In this document: positions 1 to 4,816 of the stretch, piece after piece
Position numbering within the stretch: position 1 is the first letter of the stretch
How the letters are laid out: every line of letters begins with the position of its first letter
Source: a virus
Reading direction: 5' to 3' (one strand)
Length of the DNA: 39,654 nt
IMG/VR virus record: IMGVR_UViG_3300046777_000353
Coordinates: 1-39,654 of that record
Position numbers and translations under genes: made by a program
Notes under the pieces: model-generated
Told to the model about the DNA's origin: nothing
Databases searched by the model: none
What the model saw: only the letters and a program-made list of their open reading frames with translations

Positions 1-22
1 CCTCCCCCTCCCTCTTAATAGT
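1..22. repeat. Terminal direct repeat, left copy
   Basis: The first 22 bases are identical to the last 22 bases of the window. A short perfect terminal overlap of this kind is the usual trace of a circular assembly graph opened at an arbitrary point, so the real molecule is probably circular or circularly permuted and about 39,632 bp long. The repeat is a pyrimidine-rich run ending in CTTAATAGT. A genuine packaged terminal repeat would normally be much longer. Confidence 0.85.
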
Positions 23-108
23 TGAAGTTTCAATTAAATTTAAAAGATTGTTTGGGGGTGGACAGTCTCCCCTCCCAATGTGCGCCCAACTTTCAGGGGG
101 TGCAAGCC

Positions 109-128
109 GTTATCAAATCGTTATCAAA
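109..128 (+). promoter_or_regulatory. Tandem 9-mer pair (site A) upstream of the first early promoter
   Basis: Two exact copies of GTTATCAAA lie at 109-117 and 120-128, an 11-bp step or about one helical turn. The pair ends 16 bp before a TTGACA box at 145. Pairs with the same step and nearly the same distance to TTGACA occur at 2040-2059 and 4656-4675, there on the opposite strand. The position, centred near -62 relative to a transcript start, is typical of class I activator sites. An A/T-rich UP element is the alternative. Confidence 0.5.
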
Positions 129-144
129 ATTTATTCAATTTGAC

Positions 145-173
145 TTGACACGGTTTAAACGGTGTGTTTTGAT
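145..173 (+). promoter_or_regulatory. Early promoter P1
   Basis: A consensus -35 box TTGACA (145-150) is followed after 17 bp by TTTGAT (168-173), a four-of-six match to TATAAT. It would start the first plus-strand transcript just upstream of the leader hairpin at 179-205. A GTTTAAAC palindrome (153-160) lies in the spacer and the tandem GTTATCAAA pair lies upstream, so the promoter appears to carry two kinds of control site. Confidence 0.55.
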
Positions 174-178
174 TGTCT

Positions 179-205
179 CATTGGTTAGTGAGGTGCTAAC
201 CAATG
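179..205 (+). promoter_or_regulatory. Leader hairpin with a ribosome-binding sequence in its loop
   Basis: CATTGGTTAG (179-188) pairs perfectly with CTAACCAATG (196-205), leaving the 7-base loop TGAGGTG. The loop is itself a Shine-Dalgarno sequence of the type used all over this genome, and the stem ends directly at the true ribosome-binding site GGAGGTGAAAG of the 217 gene. The hairpin would sit at the extreme 5' end of the first transcript. It may stabilise the mRNA or act as a standby or decoy ribosome site. The pairing is visible; the role is inferred. Confidence 0.5.
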
Positions 206-216
206 GAGGTGAAAGA

Positions 217-777
217 ATGAATCGTGAAGAATGGCTTTTGAAAGCCACTGAAATACTAGGCAAGAAGATTGAAGATAACGGGGGCAAGTTGCCAGAAGTT
301 AGGGTGTCGGTAGGTTTCCCTAAAGCGTCAGGACGCAACTCTAATTCTGTAATTGGGCAATGTTTTAACGGCGTTGCCACAGCAGACGGACGCCCTCAGA
401 TTTTCATTCACCCCGTTTTAGATGACTCTAAAAGGGTGTTAGATGTCCTATTGCACGAGTTGATTCACGCAAGTTTACCGCTAGGGGCAGGGCACGGGGT
501 AACGTTTAAACGCCTCGCCGTTGCTTGTGGACTTACTGGCAAGATGACCGCAACAACCGCCACGCCAGAACTTAACGCAGAACTTGCCCAACTTGTGGAA
601 GAACTAGGGGACTACCCTCACGCAAAACTAGACGCAAGCAATGCCAAAAAACAGGGCACGAGAATGTTAAAATGTGAATGCCCAGATTGTGGCTACATTG
701 CCTACACGTCTCGCAAGTGGCTTGATGAGATGGGTGCGCCAGTATGCCCAGAACACGGGCAAATGGCACAAGTTTAG
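217..777 (+). CDS. SprT-like zinc metallopeptidase
   Basis: The product is 186 aa. Residues 80-84 are HELIH, the HExxH zinc signature of SprT/Spartan-type metallopeptidases, with H93 as a possible third ligand. A C-terminal zinc ribbon follows (residues ~150-186) with C-x-C-x2-C and a later C-x2-H, as in many phage SprT proteins. Spartan relatives degrade DNA-crosslinked proteins; the role of phage versions is unknown. I chose the ATG at 217 because GGAGGTGAAAG sits just upstream. The same frame is open from a TTG at 22, but that extension runs through the promoter and leader hairpin. A GTTTAAAC palindrome lies inside the gene at 504. It is the first gene of the early arm. Confidence 0.75.
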   Translation: MNREEWLLKATEILGKKIEDNGGKLPEVRVSVGFPKASGRNSNSVIGQCFNGVATADGRPQIFIHPVLDDSKRVLDVLLHELIHASLPLGAGHGVTFKRLAVACGLTGKMTATTATPELNAELAQLVEELGDYPHAKLDASNAKKQGTRMLKCECPDCGYIAYTSRKWLDEMGAPVCPEHGQMAQV

Positions 778-785
778 GGGGTGCA

Positions 786-839
786 TCTCGCCCACCCCGA
801 AAGGGGTGGACGGGGTGGACTTGCTAAGATTTAGCGAGA
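786..839 (+). promoter_or_regulatory. Intercistronic three-stem RNA structure
   Basis: An outer stem TCTCG/CGAGA (786-790 with 835-839) encloses a perfect CACCCC-GAAA-GGGGTG hairpin with a GNRA loop (793-808) and a second hairpin GCTAA-GAT-TTAGC (823-835). The outer and second stems share one base at 835. The 9-base unit GGGGTGGAC is repeated in tandem at 803-811 and 812-820. No U-tract follows, so it is a weak terminator candidate. It may be an RNA-processing or stability element between the SprT-like gene and the next small gene. Confidence 0.4.
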
Positions 840-861
840 CCGTTTAAACGAGGTGATGAAA

Positions 862-1026
862 GTGAAAGAACCAATCGCAACAGACATCTACGAAAGACTA
901 GAGATGAACGAACAGGGCAAGGGTGGAAGCGTGGCAACAGACCTATACGCCTTACTAGATGAAGATTCTGACTATTCAGACTTTGAAGATTACTTTGGAG
1001 ACCTAGACCCGACAGAATTTTTATAG
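862..1026 (+). CDS. Small acidic protein, unknown function
   Basis: The product is 54 aa, beginning VKEPIATDIYERLEMNEQGK and ending in a strongly acidic stretch rich in Asp and Glu (DEDSDYSDFEDYFGDLD). I recognise no family. The GTG at 862 lies six bases after GAGGTG, the spacing used by neighbouring genes. An ATG at 856 in the same frame directly abuts that ribosome-binding site and would add two residues. A GTTTAAAC palindrome (842-849) lies immediately before the ribosome-binding site. The composition resembles DNA mimics or other charged early phage proteins, but that is only a resemblance. Confidence 0.6.
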   Translation: MKEPIATDIYERLEMNEQGKGGSVATDLYALLDEDSDYSDFEDYFGDLDPTEFL

Positions 1027-1032
1027 AGGTGC

Positions 1033-1066
1033 TTGACATCATCATTATCCCTAACTAAGGTTAGGG
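1033..1066 (+). promoter_or_regulatory. Early promoter P2 with inverted repeat over the -10 box
   Basis: TTGACA (1033-1038) is followed after 17 bp by TAAGGT (1056-1061). A perfect inverted repeat, CCCTAAC-TAAG-GTTAGGG (1049-1066), covers the -10 box and could be an operator or a hairpin at the start of the transcript. Unlike P1, P3 and P4, this promoter has no tandem GTTATNAAA pair upstream. Confidence 0.4.
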
Positions 1067-1120
1067 GTAGTGATGGTAGGCAAGAACTACCAGAACCAAC
1101 AACAAACAGAGGTGAAAAAA

Positions 1121-1621
1121 ATGAGTTGTTTCCAAGTTAATAAGGACACGCTAGACCTACTAGCAAGCGCAAGTTTTTGGACAGACCGCCAAATCTATTC
1201 ACGATTTGCGCCAGAGACAGAACGTTTAAACGACTTAGTGCAGATGTACGCAGACGGTGAAAATGTTCTAGGTATTCACAGCACACAGGAGCACGCAACG
1301 ATTCAAGCAATCGGCGAGGAACTTATGAGGGCTAACATTAAAAGCGTACTAGCCAGATACAATGACGGCGCAGAGATGATTGGTTACGATACCTACACCG
1401 CCGAACCTATCAAGGAATGGCAAGGAGTTGCGACCATTGAGGACGTACTAGGGGCAATCTTCTGCTATGAGTATCAGAGTTGCGAGTCTGAAGATTGGCG
1501 CAATAGTTGGGCGAGTGAATACTGCAACGCTCTACGCAAGAACATCTGTGCCAAGTTATCGGACGGGCGCTGGGAATACGAGCGACCAGAGGGAGCGCCT
1601 AAGTTGGTACGTATAGTCTAG
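1121..1621 (+). CDS. Conserved phage protein of unknown function
   Basis: The product is 166 aa, starting MSCFQVNKDTLDLLASASF. The ATG at 1121 has GAGGTGAAAAAA upstream; a GTG at 1070 in the same frame has no such site. A segment near residue 125 reads CYEYQSCESEDW, a pattern I associate with uncharacterised bacterial and phage proteins of similar length. No catalytic motif is evident. The gene is transcribed from the P2 promoter candidate and contains a GTTTAAAC palindrome at 1224 read in frame as Arg-Leu-Asn. Confidence 0.7.
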   Translation: MSCFQVNKDTLDLLASASFWTDRQIYSRFAPETERLNDLVQMYADGENVLGIHSTQEHATIQAIGEELMRANIKSVLARYNDGAEMIGYDTYTAEPIKEWQGVATIEDVLGAIFCYEYQSCESEDWRNSWASEYCNALRKNICAKLSDGRWEYERPEGAPKLVRIV

Positions 1622-1715
1622 TTAGCAAATCTCTACCCCGTGTTTAAACGGCACGGGTTAGGGGTTGGCTACCTAGCCAGAACGGAGAGACCGTTTAAAC
1701 AACACGAGGTGAAAG

Positions 1716-1892
1716 ATGAACATAACAATTACTAAAAACGAAAATGGTTTATACCTGACGACAGAATTTAGAGGGTGTAAATACGGGCAATTTTATAAAG
1801 ACATTAACGAAACCGAGGCAACTAATAGATTCCGTGATTATGTTAGACTATTAGATTGTGGTAGGTATTTAGAAGTAATGAGGGGCAACTAA
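1716..1892 (+). CDS. Small protein, unknown function
   Basis: The product is 58 aa, beginning MNITITKNENGLYLTTEF and ending YLEVMRGN. It has a good ribosome-binding site (GAGGTGAAAG) four bases before the ATG, preceded by a GTTTAAAC palindrome (1693-1700). The stop overlaps the start of the next gene as TAATG, so the two are probably translated together. The length and charge pattern are typical of phage early genes. No family is recognised. Confidence 0.6.
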   Translation: MNITITKNENGLYLTTEFRGCKYGQFYKDINETEATNRFRDYVRLLDCGRYLEVMRGN

Positions 1893-2029
1893 TGCCTAAG
1901 CATAGGAGAGTCTGGAATTGGACACCGAAGGCATACCGCTGGCGTGACAACTTAATCACGGGAGCGATAGCACTAGCGATACTAGGTTTATTCTGGTACA
2001 AAATCTGGTCAGGGTGGGGAAACGGATAA
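1892..2029 (+). CDS. Small membrane protein
   Basis: The product is 45 aa. A basic, Trp-rich N-terminus (MPKHRRVWNWTPKAYRWRDN) is followed by one hydrophobic helix (residues ~21-38, LITGAIALAILGLFWYKI), so it is probably a single-pass inner membrane peptide with its N-terminus in the cytoplasm. Its start overlaps the stop of the previous gene (TAATG). A GTTTAAAC palindrome begins two bases after its stop codon. No function can be assigned. Confidence 0.55.
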   Translation: MPKHRRVWNWTPKAYRWRDNLITGAIALAILGLFWYKIWSGWGNG

Positions 2030-2039
2030 CGTTTAAACA

Positions 2040-2059
2040 CTTTATAACAGTTTGATAAC
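2040..2059 (-). promoter_or_regulatory. Tandem 9-mer pair (site B) upstream of P3
   Basis: On the plus strand the two copies read CTTTATAAC (2040-2048) and TTTGATAAC (2051-2059), with their conserved ATAAC ends 11 bp apart. They are reverse complements of the GTTATNAAA form at site A. The pair ends 15 bp before TTGACA at 2075, the same geometry as site C. It is probably a binding site for a regulator of the early operons. Confidence 0.5.
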
Positions 2060-2074
2060 AGAATAGAAATGTGC

Positions 2075-2102
2075 TTGACACATAGGCACACACAAGTAAA
2101 CT
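2075..2102 (+). promoter_or_regulatory. Early promoter P3
   Basis: A consensus -35 box TTGACA (2075-2080) is followed after 16 bp by TAAACT (2097-2102). It lies 32 bp before the start codon of the 2134 gene and directly downstream of tandem site B. It would drive the run of small genes from 2134 to about 4548. Confidence 0.55.
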
Positions 2103-2133
2103 AGAAACAACTACTAATTCAGAGGTGAATTAA

Positions 2134-2316
2134 ATGATAACAGTAAGAAAGATACACCCATCAGGTGCGCTAGAGGTTAGCGCTATGGTGATGGGCTTAA
2201 CATCTCGCCAAGTCTGGCTTGAACGTAAGAACTATTACGGCTACAACAAGGACGAGGCACGCAGACTATTCAGAATCTACCTAGCCGAACACGGTTTCGG
2301 TCTAGTAAACGACTAA
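2134..2316 (+). CDS. Small protein, unknown function
   Basis: The product is 60 aa (MITVRKIHPSGALEVSAMVM to GFGLVND). The ATG is preceded by AGAGGTGAATTAA, a strong ribosome-binding site. The middle (SRQVWLERKNYYGYNKDEARRLF) looks like a small mixed alpha/beta fold in which a YxxxEA helix packs on a short sheet, a common layout in small phage proteins. No family is assigned. It is the first gene after P3. Confidence 0.6.
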   Translation: MITVRKIHPSGALEVSAMVMGLTSRQVWLERKNYYGYNKDEARRLFRIYLAEHGFGLVND

Positions 2317-2335
2317 GAGAGGACGTTTAAACACA

Positions 2336-2563
2336 ATGAAAAGAGATGAAGCAATAGCAAGATTGCAGGAGTGGCACAAGCCAGACGAAGAACTATTCAT
2401 AGTCTGGTGGGATAAAACATCAGGTGAGATGTACGCAGATGATGAGTTAACCGATAGCCATTGGGCTAAGGTGGTAAAGGAACTAGATAGTGATGAGTAC
2501 TTATTCCACGCAGTTAACGACACCATCACAGAGTTAGTAAACAAATCAGAAGAGGACGTTTAA
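2336..2563 (+). CDS. Small acidic protein, unknown function
   Basis: The product is 75 aa and rich in Asp, Glu and Trp (MKRDEAIARLQEWHKPDEEL, FIVWWDKTSGEMYADDEL). The gene sits between two GTTTAAAC palindromes. One (2325-2332) lies between a GAGAGGA ribosome-binding site and the ATG, giving an unusually long spacing of 13 bases. The other (2558-2565) contains the gene's own TAA stop codon. No family is recognised. Confidence 0.6.
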   Translation: MKRDEAIARLQEWHKPDEELFIVWWDKTSGEMYADDELTDSHWAKVVKELDSDEYLFHAVNDTITELVNKSEEDV

Positions 2564-2576
2564 ACGAGGTGGAACA

Positions 2577-2885
2577 ATGGTAATAAATAAAGTTAATGAC
2601 TGGACTATAATAAATGGTACAAGTCTTAAAGGTTATACAGGTAAGATAACAAGACGGAAACTTGAACAGGTTTTCGGACTACCAGAACAGTATGGTGAGG
2701 GTGACAAGGTAACAACCGAGTGGATTTTTACCATAGACAATGAGGTTGGAACTATCTACGATTGGAAACGCTACGAGCAGGGAGCACCAGACTTAGATGA
2801 ACCTTATGACTGGCACATTGGTGGACAGAACGACAAGATAGTTAAACTAATTCAACGAGCAATAACAAAATCAGAGGTGAAGTAA
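2577..2885 (+). CDS. Conserved small phage protein with WHIGG motif
   Basis: The product is 102 aa. A TIINGTSLKGYTGKITRRKL segment, a FGLPEQYGEGDKVTTEW segment, then IYDWKRYE and WHIGG resemble a small family seen in many phages in which a GTIYDWK stretch precedes WHIGG. Its function is unknown. The ATG follows GAGGTGGAACA. The last codons encode EVK-stop because the sequence GAGGTGAAGTAATG is also the ribosome-binding site and overlapping start of the next gene. Confidence 0.65.
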   Translation: MVINKVNDWTIINGTSLKGYTGKITRRKLEQVFGLPEQYGEGDKVTTEWIFTIDNEVGTIYDWKRYEQGAPDLDEPYDWHIGGQNDKIVKLIQRAITKSEVK

Positions 2886-3022
2886 TGACAACGTTTAAAC
2901 GCAAGACTAAGCAAGAGAAAACTATGGATAAATTAGATACACTAATGCTATCTATGGCAGATAAGAAAACATACAAACAGTACCTAAAGGCTAGGGCTGA
3001 CTATCTAAAAGAGGTGAAGTAA
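2885..3022 (+). CDS. Small basic helical protein
   Basis: The product is 45 aa, Lys-rich and probably helical (MTTFKRKTKQEKTMDKLDTL to YLKARADYLKEVK). The start overlaps the previous stop (TAATG). Its 3' end, GAGGTGAAGTAATG, again doubles as the ribosome-binding site of the next gene and encodes EVK-stop. A GTTTAAAC palindrome (2893-2900) is read here as ACG TTT AAA CGC. No family is recognised. Confidence 0.55.
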   Translation: MTTFKRKTKQEKTMDKLDTLMLSMADKKTYKQYLKARADYLKEVK

Positions 3023-3186
3023 TGAAGTACACAGTACACGTAAGTCTTACTGAGTATCGTAAGATTGAAGTAGAGGCTAACAACCAAGACGAGGCTATTG
3101 ATTTAGCCTTTGATGAGGACTTAGATAACTGGGAACTTGTCAAGAGTAAGACTAATAGCGTTGATGTAGATGAGGTGCAACTATGA
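3022..3186 (+). CDS. Small DpnD/PcfM-like protein
   Basis: The product is 54 aa: MKYTVHVSLTEYRKIEVEAN followed by QDEAIDLAFDEDL. The pattern of a short beta hairpin, a VEA-N-(x)-DEAI turn and a helix resembles the small DpnD/PcfM-like domain found in phage and plasmid proteins, whose function is unknown. It is translationally coupled at both ends: a TAATG overlap upstream and a 4-base ATGA overlap with the 3183 gene. Confidence 0.55.
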   Translation: MKYTVHVSLTEYRKIEVEANNQDEAIDLAFDEDLDNWELVKSKTNSVDVDEVQL

Positions 3187-3404
3187 GCGACACAATAGAG
3201 CAACGTATCCTAGATGTGACTGACAAGATGAAACTATTACAATGGCTATACCCTGATGTGTATGCCAAGTTAACAAGAGGTGAGGACAAGATGTATAAAT
3301 GTAATTGTGGTTTTACACAGGAGCAGGAGTGGTATCCGCCATACCCTGCACACGATGACACCTGCCCAATACAGATTGAACAGGTGAGTGACAATGACGA
3401 TTGA
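3183..3404 (+). CDS. Small Cys-containing protein, possible zinc binder
   Basis: The product is 73 aa. The first half is a predicted helix (MSDTIEQRILDVTDKMKLLQ); the second contains CNCGFTQEQEW and HDDTCPIQ, which together could form a Cys/His zinc site (C-x-C and H-x3-C). It overlaps the previous gene by four bases and the next by eleven. The function is unknown. Such small zinc-ribbon proteins are frequent in actinobacteriophage early regions. Confidence 0.6.
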   Translation: MSDTIEQRILDVTDKMKLLQWLYPDVYAKLTRGEDKMYKCNCGFTQEQEWYPPYPAHDDTCPIQIEQVSDNDD

Positions 3405-3636
3405 ATTTATCTGTGACTACTGCGACTGGCAGGGTGACCCTAAGGATTACACCGCACACATTAAGGATAATCCCAAGTGTGATGACCGCCTACCTTGTTG
3501 CAAGGTTGAGGAGATTGAGGACTATAACGAGTTTGAGATAGACGAAATCTGTGAGGACTGCACCAAGATTATCCACGATTACTATGAAGACCAATGGACT
3601 GACGCACTAATGGAGAGTTACTATGAAGGTAGGTAA
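3394..3636 (+). CDS. Small Cys-rich acidic protein, probable zinc finger
   Basis: The product is 80 aa. It starts MTIEFICDYCDWQG and has Cys pairs at C-x2-C near residues 7-10, a LPCC pair and a CEDC pair, which suggests one or two bound zinc ions. Much of the rest is Asp, Glu and Tyr. The ATG at 3394 is placed well after CAGGTGA; a GTG at 3388 would add two residues. The 3' end overlaps the whiB-like gene by 14 bases. Confidence 0.6.
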   Translation: MTIEFICDYCDWQGDPKDYTAHIKDNPKCDDRLPCCKVEEIEDYNEFEIDEICEDCTKIIHDYYEDQWTDALMESYYEGR

Positions 3637-3976
3637 AGTAACTATGCCCGTGTGGAACGGTTCAGAGGCGTGTTCAGGTATCGGAGTGGAATTATTCTAT
3701 GATGATAACCGCAAGACAGAATACCAAAACAGAATACACCACGAGAAACTAGTGGCTATCTGTAACTCTTGCCCCCGTTTAAACGACTGCTTTGAGTACG
3801 CCATACACCACGAACAGTATGGATTCTGGGCAGGTATGACTGAAGCACAACGCTATCAGTACCGCAAGACACACAAGATAAGACTGCTTAGACCTGAGAT
3901 GTATTCAGAGTGTATGCCAGAATTTAGCAGAGCAAAAAAGGAGGAGGACACAGATGATAATTTCTACAATGGATAA
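3623..3976 (+). CDS. WhiB-family iron-sulfur transcription regulator
   Basis: The product is 117 aa. Four cysteines are arranged as in WhiB/Wbl proteins: C17, then C47-N-S-C50 and C56, which bind a [4Fe-4S] cluster. They are followed by GFWAG (67-71), the counterpart of the GVWGG turn, and a basic YRKTHKIR tail. Wbl proteins bind the primary sigma factor and redirect host RNA polymerase; phage copies (for example in mycobacteriophage TM4) can repress host whiB genes and cause superinfection exclusion. The family is confined to Actinobacteria and their phages, which identifies the host group. GGAGAG precedes the ATG. A GTTTAAAC palindrome lies inside the Cys motif region (3777-3784). Confidence 0.9.
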   Translation: MKVGKVTMPVWNGSEACSGIGVELFYDDNRKTEYQNRIHHEKLVAICNSCPRLNDCFEYAIHHEQYGFWAGMTEAQRYQYRKTHKIRLLRPEMYSECMPEFSRAKKEEDTDDNFYNG

Positions 3977-4154
3977 AGAGCAACACATCTTTGAGAACAT
4001 ACACGTTTCAATAGAGGAAGATACAGCCAACATCTTTCTAGGTGAGACACACATAATGATGAAGTTGCCTACGTTTCAACGGCTTATGTTTACTATGAAC
4101 ACAGCCCTATTTGAACACGACCTAAAGCAACAACAAAAGAATAGCGAGTACTAA
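3954..4154 (+). CDS. Small protein, unknown function
   Basis: The product is 66 aa (MIISTMDKEQHIFENIHVSI to LKQQQKNSEY). The ribosome-binding site is AAGGAGGAGG, among the strongest in the window. A short beta-rich N-terminal half is followed by an amphipathic helix (PTFQRLMFTMNTALFEHDLK). It overlaps the end of the whiB-like gene by 23 bases and couples to the next gene by TAATG. No family is recognised. Confidence 0.6.
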   Translation: MIISTMDKEQHIFENIHVSIEEDTANIFLGETHIMMKLPTFQRLMFTMNTALFEHDLKQQQKNSEY

Positions 4155-4228
4155 TGCTGGGAGAAATCTTTTCTAACATAATGATACTTGTAACAGTTGT
4201 CTTGATTTACTTTATGGGTAAACCTTGA
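4154..4228 (+). CDS. Tiny membrane peptide
   Basis: The product is only 24 aa, MLGEIFSNIMILVTVVLIYF plus MGKP. Nearly all of it is a single hydrophobic helix. The start overlaps the previous stop (TAATG), and the end overlaps the TTG start of the next gene as TTGA. Overlap on both sides supports it being translated. It may be a small membrane-active early peptide; function unknown. Confidence 0.45.
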   Translation: MLGEIFSNIMILVTVVLIYFMGKP

Positions 4229-4548
4229 GGACTAGAAAGAAAGAATTAGACGCTATCGTTAGGCTATTAGAAAGCGAACACGAAGACGTTGAGGATTTAG
4301 CAGAAGCCATCTGGAAACTGGTAGACGACCAACGTAGAGACCGTGAGATGTGGGTAGTAGCGGTGCGTATGGACGGTATGAACTTTCTGTACGGCACATA
4401 CGATAGCGAAGCAACAGCAAGGAAAGATGTAGAGAACGGAAACATTAAAGGTGTTGGACTGGACAATAAGTTTATGCTAATGAAACTATTAAGTCCATCA
4501 GAAATCTTTAAGTCTTACGAACCTGCAACTCTCTTTGACTTTAGATAG
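4225..4548 (+). CDS. Protein of unknown function, last gene of first early operon
   Basis: The product is 107 aa from a TTG start at 4225 that overlaps the previous stop (TTGA). A charged helical N-terminus (KKELDAIVRLLESEHEDVED, then LAEAIWKLVDDQRRDRE) is followed by a beta-rich part (MWVVAVRMDGMNFLYGTYDS) in which the YDSEATARKD segment resembles a turn-helix of small phage proteins. A later internal start is possible, but the coupling favours 4225. It is followed directly by the two hairpins at 4553-4642. Confidence 0.55.
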   Translation: MRTRKKELDAIVRLLESEHEDVEDLAEAIWKLVDDQRRDREMWVVAVRMDGMNFLYGTYDSEATARKDVENGNIKGVGLDNKFMLMKLLSPSEIFKSYEPATLFDFR

Positions 4549-4552
4549 GTTT

Positions 4553-4587
4553 CAGTTTGCGCTAACTCTTGGCGTTAGTGTAAACTG
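4553..4587 (+). ncRNA. Hairpin 1 of the post-operon structured RNA
   Basis: CAGTTTGCGCTAAC (4553-4566) pairs along its whole length with GTTAGTGTAAACTG (4574-4587), using two G-U pairs and a 7-base loop. It starts five bases after the stop codon of the preceding gene. There is no U-tract directly behind it, so it is more likely part of a longer structured 3' end together with hairpin 2 than a complete terminator. Confidence 0.5.
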
Positions 4588-4592
4588 GATAC

Positions 4593-4649
4593 GAACAGGG
4601 GTTGAGCACCTGCGTTTCACCTCCGCCTTGCTCCCCCTGTTCACCTTTT
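4593..4649 (+). ncRNA. Hairpin 2 with exposed anti-Shine-Dalgarno loop
   Basis: GAACAGGGG (4593-4601) pairs with CCCCTGTTC (4634-4642); after a 2-base bulge, GAGCA (4604-4608) pairs with TGCTC (4629-4633). The 20-base loop contains TTTCACCTCC (4615-4624), the exact complement of GGAGGTGAAA, the ribosome-binding sequence used by the 217 gene and, in shorter form, by many early genes. It also matches the TCACCTCC of the 16S rRNA 3' end. TTTT (4646-4649) follows, so it could end the first operon. It may be a simple terminator or a small RNA that competes for ribosome-binding sites. The structure is seen; the role is inferred. Confidence 0.5.
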
Positions 4650-4655
4650 AAAATC

Positions 4656-4675
4656 AATTATAACAATTTCATAAC
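4656..4675 (-). promoter_or_regulatory. Tandem 9-mer pair (site C) upstream of P4
   Basis: On the plus strand the copies read AATTATAAC (4656-4664) and TTTCATAAC (4667-4675), with ends 11 bp apart. The pair ends 15 bp before TTGACA at 4691, exactly as site B does before P3. The common pattern TTTNATAAC, the helical spacing and the constant distance to the promoter point to a shared activator site. Confidence 0.5.
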
Positions 4676-4690
4676 AGACGGCGTGTCAAT

Positions 4691-4719
4691 TTGACACAAA
4701 AAATAAGTACGTGTATAAT
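4691..4719 (+). promoter_or_regulatory. Early promoter P4, full sigma-70 consensus
   Basis: TTGACA (4691-4696), a 17-bp spacer and TATAAT (4714-4719) form a perfect housekeeping-sigma promoter, the strongest in the window. It lies 98 bp upstream of the split nuclease operon. The leader carries a CACACC-GTAA-GGTGTG hairpin (4750-4765). The start codon at 4817 is preceded directly by GTTTAAAC (4808-4815), so initiation here may be under the same control as other early genes. Confidence 0.8.
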
Positions 4720-4749
4720 CTCTGGGTGTCGGGGGTTGTTAATTAATTA

Positions 4750-4765
4750 CACACCGTAAGGTGTG
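4750..4765 (+). promoter_or_regulatory. Leader hairpin downstream of P4
   Basis: CACACC (4750-4755) pairs with GGTGTG (4760-4765) around a GTAA tetraloop of the stable GNRA class. It lies in the 5' leader of the P4 transcript, about 50 bases before the start codon at 4817. No U-tract follows, so it is probably a stability or translation element and not a terminator. Confidence 0.4.
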
Positions 4766-4816
4766 ATAACATAAACTTTATAACTTAATAAAATAAAACA
4801 GTAAGGTGTTTAAACA

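Noticed and set aside
1-22. Packaged direct terminal repeat
   Set aside because: At 22 bases the repeat is much shorter than the usual phage terminal repeats and fits an assembly overlap better.
22-216. N-terminal extension of the SprT-like gene from a TTG at 22
   Set aside because: The extension runs through the tandem site, promoter and leader hairpin and lacks a ribosome-binding site, while the ATG at 217 has a strong one.
4776-4784. A further tandem GTTATNAAA-type pair near 4763-4784
   Set aside because: The two ATAAC ends are 14 bp apart instead of 11 and the copies lie downstream of the promoter.
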